A stretch of 5,533 nucleotides of DNA from Candidatus Dormiibacterota bacterium (GTDB taxonomy: Bacteria > Chloroflexota > Dormibacteria > UBA8260), in the NCBI GenBank assembly GCA_955652545.1, contig CATPCA010000205.1:1-5533 (forward strand), given 5' to 3'. The stretch's first letter is position 1; every line of letters starts with the position of its first letter. Below, piece by piece: positions 1 to 5,533 of this stretch. The translations under genes and the position numbers were made by a program. The notes beneath the pieces were generated by a model. That model searched no databases. It saw only the letters and a program-made list of their open reading frames with translations, and was not told where the DNA came from.

Positions 1-468
1 ACCAGCTCGATCTGGATGCAGACCTATGACAGCAAGACCGATCTGAGCGTGGTCAGCCGCTACGACCTCAGCAACGGCAGGACCACCACGTGGTTCGACG
101 GCCGCACCGACGGGCTCGGCGCCGCGCAGCAGGTCGCCGAGACCGGCACCGGCGAGCCGATCATCCAACTGGCCAGCAGCGACATCCAGCACATCGCTCC
201 CACCCAGCGCGCCGGAATCCGTGAGAGCACCCTGCTGATGACCGCACCACACACCGCCCGAGTCATCAACGCGGGGCGCGAAGGCGACGCGGGTGTCGCC
301 GACAACCTCTCTCCACTCTCGGCCATCGACGGCCAGGACGTCTGGCTGGCGGGTGACAACGGCACCCTGTGGCGGTACCAGCCCGGTCACGCACTCCAGG
401 CCATGGCTTCGATCCGCACCAGCACCGACGGCGCACCGGGCGTGAGCATCTCGGGGGCGTGCGTCTGA
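1..468 (+). CDS. Hypothetical protein, C-terminal part (5' end outside window), beta-rich
   Basis: The frame is open from base 1 (T-S-S-I-W-M...) to TGA at 466-468, giving 155 codons. The ATG at 16 is therefore probably an internal methionine, and the true start lies upstream of the window. I do not recognise the family. The visible part has alternating short hydrophobic strands and polar turns, for example 'VVSRYDLSNGRTTTWFDG', 'EPIIQLASSDIQHI' and 'DVWLAGDNGTLWRYQPG'. This pattern resembles blades of a beta-propeller or another secreted beta-sandwich. There is no transmembrane segment or catalytic motif in the visible part. The only cysteine is the second-last residue (G-A-C-V end). The next gene starts 52 bases downstream on the same strand, so co-transcription is possible, although that gene may have its own promoter. 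The reading frame is well supported; the fold is inferred from strand pattern only. Confidence 0.75.
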   Translation, partial: TSSIWMQTYDSKTDLSVVSRYDLSNGRTTTWFDGRTDGLGAAQQVAETGTGEPIIQLASSDIQHIAPTQRAGIRESTLLMTAPHTARVINAGREGDAGVADNLSPLSAIDGQDVWLAGDNGTLWRYQPGHALQAMASIRTSTDGAPGVSISGACV

Positions 469-508
469 CGCCGCGCTGTGCCGAAGTGCCGGACTACCGG
501 TGGCGGGG

Positions 509-520
509 TATGGTCGTCGC
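509..520 (+). promoter_or_regulatory. Candidate leaderless -10 box for the thioredoxin-like gene
   Basis: TATGGT at 509-514 fits the actinobacterial TANNNT -10 pattern and is followed by exactly six bases (CGTCGC) before the ATG at 521. In mycobacteria, a -10 ending 6-7 bases before ATG or GTG is the usual layout for leaderless transcripts, where the start codon is also +1. No clear -35 is visible around 486-492, and no good Shine-Dalgarno lies at the right distance. The box falls inside the possible longer reading frame from GTG 500, so it supports the ATG 521 start. Six-base motifs of this kind do occur by chance. Confidence 0.4.
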
Positions 521-1564
521 ATGTCGCGCTACCGCTGGGCACTGACCGCGGTGGCAGGAGTGGCCGCGTTCGCGATCCTGCTGACCTGGGTGGTGCAGTC
601 GGCGCCACCCAGCGGCGCCACCGGCACCGGCAGCGCGGCGCTGATCCCGGCGGACTCACGGACCACCGCCGCGGATTTCACCGGCCTGGACGGCTGGATC
701 AACAGCCCGCCGCTGACGCTGGGCACTCTCCGCGGCAAGGTGGTGCTCGTCGACTTCTGGACCTTCTCGTGCGTCAACTGCGTGCGCACCATTCCCCATC
801 TGCAGCACCTCGAGCAGGCGTACGGAAACCGCGGCCTGGTCATCGTCGGCGTGCACTCCCCTGAGTTCGACTTCGAGAAGGTGGCGGCCAACGTGGAGTC
901 CGCAGTGCATCGGTTCGGTGTCACGTGGCCCGTGGCTCTCGACTCCCAGATGAACACCTGGAACGCGTTTGGCAACCAGTACTGGCCGGCCGAGTACCTC
1001 ATCGACCAGTCCGGCAAGGTGGCCTACATCCACGACGGTGAGGGCGACTACGCCGTCACGGAGTCGGCGATCGCGTCGCTCCTCGGGGTGGCCGCGTCGT
1101 CGCCAGCCCCGGGTCCGCCCGGGCCGAGCAGCCAGACGCCGGAGCTGTATGCCGGCAGCGATCGCGGCCACCTCGACGGCGCGATGTACGGTCCGACGGG
1201 CCAGCCGGTGTCCTACGGCGACCCCGGCGCGCCGCAGAGCAACGACACCATTCAGGTCACCGGGTCGTGGGCCGACCACGGCCAGTACCTGGTCGCGACG
1301 ACGCCCGGCCATGTGCGTCTCAGTTTTGCCGCGCACGACGTGTACCTGGTCGCAGGACCTGAGTTGGCGCCGGTGCAGATCACCGTGTCGCTCGACCGCC
1401 GCTCCCCCTCGGCCTCCCAGCTCGGTCCGGACGTCAGCGGGGGCGGTGTCGACATCGCCAGCCAGCAGCTCTACCACCTGCTCACCGGCATCGACGGCAA
1501 CCGTCACCTCATCGACCTCACCGTGCCGGCGGGTTTTCGGCTCTACACCTTCACGTTCGGCTAG
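521..1564 (+). CDS. Membrane-anchored thioredoxin-family protein with DipZ-like C-terminal domain
   Basis: A 347-residue protein predicted to face the cell exterior and act as a thiol-disulfide oxidoreductase (reductase) supplied with electrons by CcdA. Residues 6-25 form one hydrophobic signal-anchor after a short basic N-terminus (M-S-R-Y-R). A redoxin/TlpA-like thioredoxin fold spans about 48-190. Its active site is C-V-N-C (Cys84, Cys87) within 'DFWTFSCVNCVRTIPHL', and the probable cis-proline is Pro156 in 'NQYWPAEYLID'. A Pro/Ser-rich linker (about 188-203) leads to a beta-rich C-terminal domain (about 204-347) that begins 'QTPELYAGS' and ends 'GFRLYTFTFG', like the C-terminal module of DipZ. 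This makes it longer than plain ResA/TlpA proteins (under 200 residues). ATG 521 is preferred because the anchor follows at once and a TANNNT box lies six bases upstream; GTG 500 would add seven residues. ccdA follows after six bases, which indicates an operon. The substrate is unknown: exported disulfide proteins or apocytochrome c are both possible. Confidence 0.9.
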   Translation: MSRYRWALTAVAGVAAFAILLTWVVQSAPPSGATGTGSAALIPADSRTTAADFTGLDGWINSPPLTLGTLRGKVVLVDFWTFSCVNCVRTIPHLQHLEQAYGNRGLVIVGVHSPEFDFEKVAANVESAVHRFGVTWPVALDSQMNTWNAFGNQYWPAEYLIDQSGKVAYIHDGEGDYAVTESAIASLLGVAASSPAPGPPGPSSQTPELYAGSDRGHLDGAMYGPTGQPVSYGDPGAPQSNDTIQVTGSWADHGQYLVATTPGHVRLSFAAHDVYLVAGPELAPVQITVSLDRRSPSASQLGPDVSGGGVDIASQQLYHLLTGIDGNRHLIDLTVPAGFRLYTFTFG

Positions 1565-1570
1565 GGCAGG

Positions 1571-2302
1571 GTGATCAGCCTCGCCTCGCTGATCGCGACG
1601 TTCGTCGCGGGACTGGCGTCGTTTCTCGCGCCGTGCTCGGTCCCTCTGCTGCCCGCCTACCTGTCGGCGGTGAGCGGCGCGTCCGCCGCCGACCTGGTGT
1701 CGGGCGGCAGGCGCGGCGATGTCCGCGGCCGGCTGGTGGCCGGGTCGATCCTCTACGTCGCCGGCTTCACCACTGTGTTCGTCCTGCTCGGGGTGGGCGC
1801 GGCGGGCATCGGCCACTCCATCCGCTCGGTGGAACGCATCGTCGAGATCGCCGGCGGGGTGCTGCTCGTCATCTTCGGCCTGATGGTCGCCGGGGCGCTG
1901 CGGCTGCCGTTGCTGGAGCGCGTCCGAGCACTCTCGTTGCCCGAGCGGCTTCGCGGCAGGGGTGTCGCCGGCGCGTACCTCGTCGGCGTGGTGTTCGGCA
2001 TCGGCTGGACGCCCTGCGTCGGTCCTTACCTGGGCACGGCCCTGGTCCTCGCAGCCACCAGCGCCCACGTCGTCAGTGGCGCGGTGCTGCTCGCCGCCTA
2101 CGCGATCGGCCTGGGCCTCCCGTTCGTGCTCATCGCGTTGGTGTGGGCGTCGCTGCCCACCATCCCCCGCCGGCTGCGCGGCCTCTCGGGTCCGCTGACG
2201 CGAATCGGTGGCATCCTCACCGTCGCGCTGGGCATCCTCCTGCTCAGTGGGTGGTACACGCACCTGACGTCGTACCTCGCCCAGATCTCGACGCCGAGCT
2301 AG
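1571..2302 (+). CDS. ccdA: CcdA/DsbD-type transmembrane electron transporter
   Basis: A 243-residue integral membrane protein of the cytochrome c biogenesis CcdA family. The family carries electrons from cytoplasmic thioredoxin across the membrane to extracytoplasmic thioredoxin-like proteins through a membrane-embedded cysteine pair. Both cysteines are present in their family settings: Cys22 in 'FLAPCSVPLLPAYL' and Cys149 in 'GIGWTPCVGPYLG'. About six hydrophobic segments are visible, near residues 4-24, 56-80, 90-112, 133-157, 164-192 and 211-230, and the length is normal for the family. The start is GTG 1571, with AGGG at 1563-1566 (four-base spacing) formed over the TAG of the upstream gene. 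The six-base gap implies co-transcription and possibly translational coupling with the CVNC protein, its likely electron acceptor. The TAG stop at 2300-2302 overlaps the stop of the convergent ATPase gene. Whether the pair serves cytochrome c maturation or general disulfide reduction cannot be decided, as no ccsA/ccsB (resB) gene is in view. Confidence 0.93.
   Translation: MISLASLIATFVAGLASFLAPCSVPLLPAYLSAVSGASAADLVSGGRRGDVRGRLVAGSILYVAGFTTVFVLLGVGAAGIGHSIRSVERIVEIAGGVLLVIFGLMVAGALRLPLLERVRALSLPERLRGRGVAGAYLVGVVFGIGWTPCVGPYLGTALVLAATSAHVVSGAVLLAAYAIGLGLPFVLIALVWASLPTIPRRLRGLSGPLTRIGGILTVALGILLLSGWYTHLTSYLAQISTPS
2299..2302. other. Shared CTAG stop palindrome of convergent genes
   Basis: The palindrome CTAG supplies both stops: TAG on the plus strand (2300-2302) ends ccdA, and TAG on the minus strand (2301-2299) ends the ATPase gene. 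No intergenic space remains between these convergent genes, so any terminator must lie within the opposite gene and the two mRNAs are expected to overlap at their 3' ends. Confidence 0.9.
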
Positions 2303-3498
2303 CCGGCGCCCCGTGCACGTGCCTGACGGAGCACGTACTGCTTGAACCCCGGCACGGAGAACTCGAGCTGTCCCGGCTCGGGAGGGTGCACGACACCTTT
2401 GCGAATCAACCGATCCCGCGTGGTGCTGAGCTCAGCAAGCGACTTGCGCAGGCGGCGGGCGACGTCCGCCGTGCCGGCGCGGTCGCCGGCGCCCATCAGC
2501 TCGGCCATGGCCGTCAGGTAGAGACGCTCGAAGGATGACGCCCGTCCGAAACGGGTCGCGTAGATCCCCTGGTCGAGGCGGCGCTGCGCCGGCGGAAGGC
2601 TGACGTCGACATCCTCGGCGGTGATGGTGGTGAGGCTGGCGTCTCTCCGTTCGGCGGCGTCCCATGCCTCGCTGGCGTAGAGCTGCAGGAAGAACGGGTA
2701 GCCGCTGGCCAGGTCGACGACGCGGGCCAGGGCAGCGGGCTGCCAGAGGACGCCGGCGGCGGCGGCCGGTTCCTCGACCGCGCGCTGTGCCTCGCGTGCC
2801 GACAGGTCGTCGAGCGCCTCATAGCGAAAGCGCTCGGCGTAGGTGTTGGCCTTGGCGAGCTCGACACCCGTCATGGGCAGGCCGGCCCCGAGCAGGAGGA
2901 CCCGCGCGTCGGCTCCGTCGCCCGCCTCGAGGGCCTGGAGCAGAGTGGTCGCGTCCTTGCGCCGGAAGGTCTGCAGCTCATCGACGCACAACGCCACCGC
3001 GACGTTGTCCTCGGCGGCGGCGGCCCCAAGCTGCTGGAACAGGCGCAGGGCCTCGAAGTACGGGTCGGTCGTGCCCGGCCGCGGGCTGATCGAGATGCTC
3101 ACCGTGCCGTCCGCCGCCCCGCTGAGGCTCGCACTGCCGATCGACGCCCGCAGCTTGCGCAGAGCTGTGGCGAGCTTGGCCCGCTTGGGCAACAGCGTGG
3201 CCCCCCCGGCCACGATCGCGGCGATGGCCACGCCGGCGTCGACGTCGCGACGCACCTCGTAGTACCCGCACAGCCAGCGCCGCGCCCGCAGCCGGCGCAT
3301 GCCCTCCTTCACGAGCACGGTCTTGCCGACGCCCCGCAGGCCTGTGAGGATGACGTGCTGAGGCTCGCGTCCCCCCTCGACAAGCCGGGCTGTCTGCTCG
3401 ATGACCGCCAGTTGCATGTCGCGCCCGACCAGCACCGGCGGCTGCGTCCCGACGCCGGGCGTGTAGGGGTTGAGCCCCACAGGCTTGTCTGCAGGCAC
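2299..3498 (-). CDS. P-loop AAA/STAND-like ATPase of unknown role
   Basis: A 399-residue probable cytoplasmic ATPase. From GTG 3498 it begins V-P-A-D-K-P-V-G-L-N-P-Y-T-P-G. 'PPVLVGRD' at about 21-27 is the usual entry to AAA_16/Orc1-Cdc6-like ATPase domains. Walker A is 'GLRGVGKT' (53-60, Lys59). Walker B is 'VALCVDELQ' with Asp173 and Glu174. A sensor-1-like strand 'LLLGAGLP' lies at 201-208, and 'SGYPFFLQ' (about 265-272) matches the GxP motif of STAND-type and archaeal-type ATPases. The last ~80 residues are charged and helical and end in a strand ('QLEFSVPGFKQYVL'), consistent with a winged helix. All nucleotide-binding residues look intact. The frame stays open upstream to an ATG at 3678, but those 60 codons are Arg-rich and overlap the start of acn. 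GTG 3498 is favoured because an extended -10 lies six bases upstream; GTG 3480 is an alternative. It is convergent with ccdA and divergent from acn, with no obvious partner. The biological role is not known to me. Confidence 0.85.
   Translation of the reverse strand: MPADKPVGLNPYTPGVGTQPPVLVGRDMQLAVIEQTARLVEGGREPQHVILTGLRGVGKTVLVKEGMRRLRARRWLCGYYEVRRDVDAGVAIAAIVAGGATLLPKRAKLATALRKLRASIGSASLSGAADGTVSISISPRPGTTDPYFEALRLFQQLGAAAAEDNVAVALCVDELQTFRRKDATTLLQALEAGDGADARVLLLGAGLPMTGVELAKANTYAERFRYEALDDLSAREAQRAVEEPAAAAGVLWQPAALARVVDLASGYPFFLQLYASEAWDAAERRDASLTTITAEDVDVSLPPAQRRLDQGIYATRFGRASSFERLYLTAMAELMGAGDRAGTADVARRLRKSLAELSTTRDRLIRKGVVHPPEPGQLEFSVPGFKQYVLRQARARGAG
2317..2336. other. Hairpin-forming inverted repeat just past the ccdA stop
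   Basis: ACGTGC (2317-2322) and GCACGT (2331-2336) are perfect six-base inverted arms around an eight-base loop. They lie 15 bases after the ccdA stop, inside the last codons of the convergent ATPase gene. No T-tract follows on either strand, so it is not a canonical intrinsic terminator. It could slow RNA polymerase or protect the ccdA mRNA 3' end, but it may simply be chance in GC-rich coding DNA. Confidence 0.25.
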
Positions 3499-3512
3499 CG
3501 TTATACTATAGC
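3485..3512 (+). promoter_or_regulatory. Possible promoter region for acn, overlapping the ATPase promoter
   Basis: On the plus strand the same AT island reads TATACT (3502-3507, 5/6 to TATAAT), followed by the overlapping TATAGC (3507-3512, 4/6). TTGTCT at 3485-3490 is a 4/6 match to the -35 and lies 16 bases before TATAGC but only 11 before TATACT. Either choice gives an acn leader of roughly 60-65 bases. No single pairing is ideal, and acn could also be read from elsewhere. The location is plausible because this is the only AT-rich stretch upstream of acn. Confidence 0.3.
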
Positions 3513-3513
3513 A
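3505..3513 (-). promoter_or_regulatory. Extended -10 promoter for the ATPase gene (leaderless)
   Basis: Read on the minus strand, 3513-3505 is TGC-TATAGT, an extended -10 (TGN plus a 5/6 match to TATAAT). It sits in the only strongly AT-rich patch of the region. Six bases (ATAACG) separate it from GTG 3498, so transcription would start at or beside the start codon and yield a leaderless mRNA. The best -35 candidate, GTCACA at 3536-3531 (4/6 to TTGACA), is 20 bases away, which is longer than ideal. An extended -10 can work with a poor -35. Confidence 0.6.
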
Positions 3514-3515
3514 AT

Positions 3516-3527
3516 CTCTGCGGAGAG
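3516..3527. repeat. Short inverted repeat in the acn/ATPase intergenic region
   Basis: CTCT (3516-3519) and AGAG (3524-3527) flank GCGG. The repeat lies between the -10 and -35 positions of the minus-strand promoter and near the expected +1 of the plus-strand promoter. Adjacent AGCGCT (3526-3531) is a second small palindrome. Such placement would suit an operator for a dimeric repressor, but the arms are too short to tell from chance. No AcnR-type or IdeR-type operator was recognised. Confidence 0.15.
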
Positions 3528-3563
3528 CGCTGTGACTGGCTCGCCGGGGTTGTGTGGCGCAGT

Positions 3564-3569
3564 GGGAAG
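3564..3569 (+). promoter_or_regulatory. Ribosome binding site of acn
   Basis: GGGAAG at 3564-3569 is a purine-rich Shine-Dalgarno-like site nine bases before GTG 3579. It decides the start: the other in-frame GTG at 3552 would put this site inside the coding region and add nine residues without similarity to aconitases. Confidence 0.55.
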
Positions 3570-3578
3570 ATTGCTGCC

Positions 3579-5533
<1,955 letters not shown>

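Noticed and set aside
491..502. CCGG-ACTA-CCGG inverted repeat between the first and second genes as a terminator
   Set aside because: The arms are only four bases, there is no T-tract, and such matches are common at this GC content.
656..2263. Long minus-strand open frame (535 codons) antisense to the redox genes
   Set aside because: It lies opposite two genes with clear domain motifs. Its translation is a low-complexity mix of Arg, Ala, Gly, Asp, His and Gln without hydrophobic periodicity, as expected of the complement of GC-rich coding DNA.
1633..2538. Plus-strand open frame (301 codons) crossing from ccdA into the ATPase gene
   Set aside because: It is an Arg/Pro-rich shadow frame over ccdA membrane segments and the ATPase C-terminus. 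It has no motif and no plausible start signal.
3555..3570. CAGTGG (3560-3565), matching the CAGUGN loop of iron-responsive elements, upstream of an IRP1-type aconitase
   Set aside because: The flanking bases (TGGCG and GAAGA) do not pair and there is no bulged C with a lower stem, so no IRE hairpin can form. The hexamer is likely chance beside the Shine-Dalgarno site.

Overview
The window is GC-rich with strong G/C preference at third codon positions and frequent GTG starts. It also carries two -10-like boxes placed exactly six bases ahead of a start codon, the spacing typical of leaderless actinobacterial transcripts. Together with the DipZ-type redox protein and the type of aconitase, this points to chromosomal DNA of a high-GC actinobacterium, probably Mycobacteriales or a relative. 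The genus cannot be fixed from the sequence alone.

Layout: (1) Bases 1-468 (+) are the 3' end of an unrecognised, beta-rich and possibly exported protein. (2) Bases 521-2302 (+) are a two-gene redox unit. It encodes a membrane-anchored thioredoxin-fold protein with a CVNC active site and a DipZ-like C-terminal beta domain. Six bases later comes a stand-alone CcdA-type membrane electron transporter. (3) Bases 2299-3498 (-) encode a 399-residue P-loop AAA/STAND-like ATPase of unknown role. Its stop codon shares a CTAG palindrome with the ccdA stop. (4) Bases 3499-3578 are an 80-bp divergent intergenic region with one AT-rich island carrying -10-like boxes on both strands. (5) Bases 3579-5533 (+, running off the window) encode the first 651 residues of an AcnA/IRP1-type aconitate hydratase with all three iron-sulfur cysteines.

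How the genes fit together: CcdA should pass reducing equivalents from cytoplasmic thioredoxin across the membrane to the extracytoplasmic CVNC protein, which would then reduce disulfides in exported proteins or cytochrome c maturation partners. In mycobacterial DipZ these modules form one polypeptide (CcdA, then thioredoxin, then C-terminal domain). Here they are two genes in the reverse order. Aconitase is a TCA-cycle enzyme and has no evident functional tie to the redox pair. The ATPase lies between them without a recognisable partner.

No RNA gene, CRISPR array, insertion sequence or prophage element was seen, and there is no gene-free stretch over 300 bases. The window looks mostly like ordinary chromosomal content. 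The least explained item is the ATPase and its promoter arrangement against acn; I do not see convincing evidence for a new multi-gene system.
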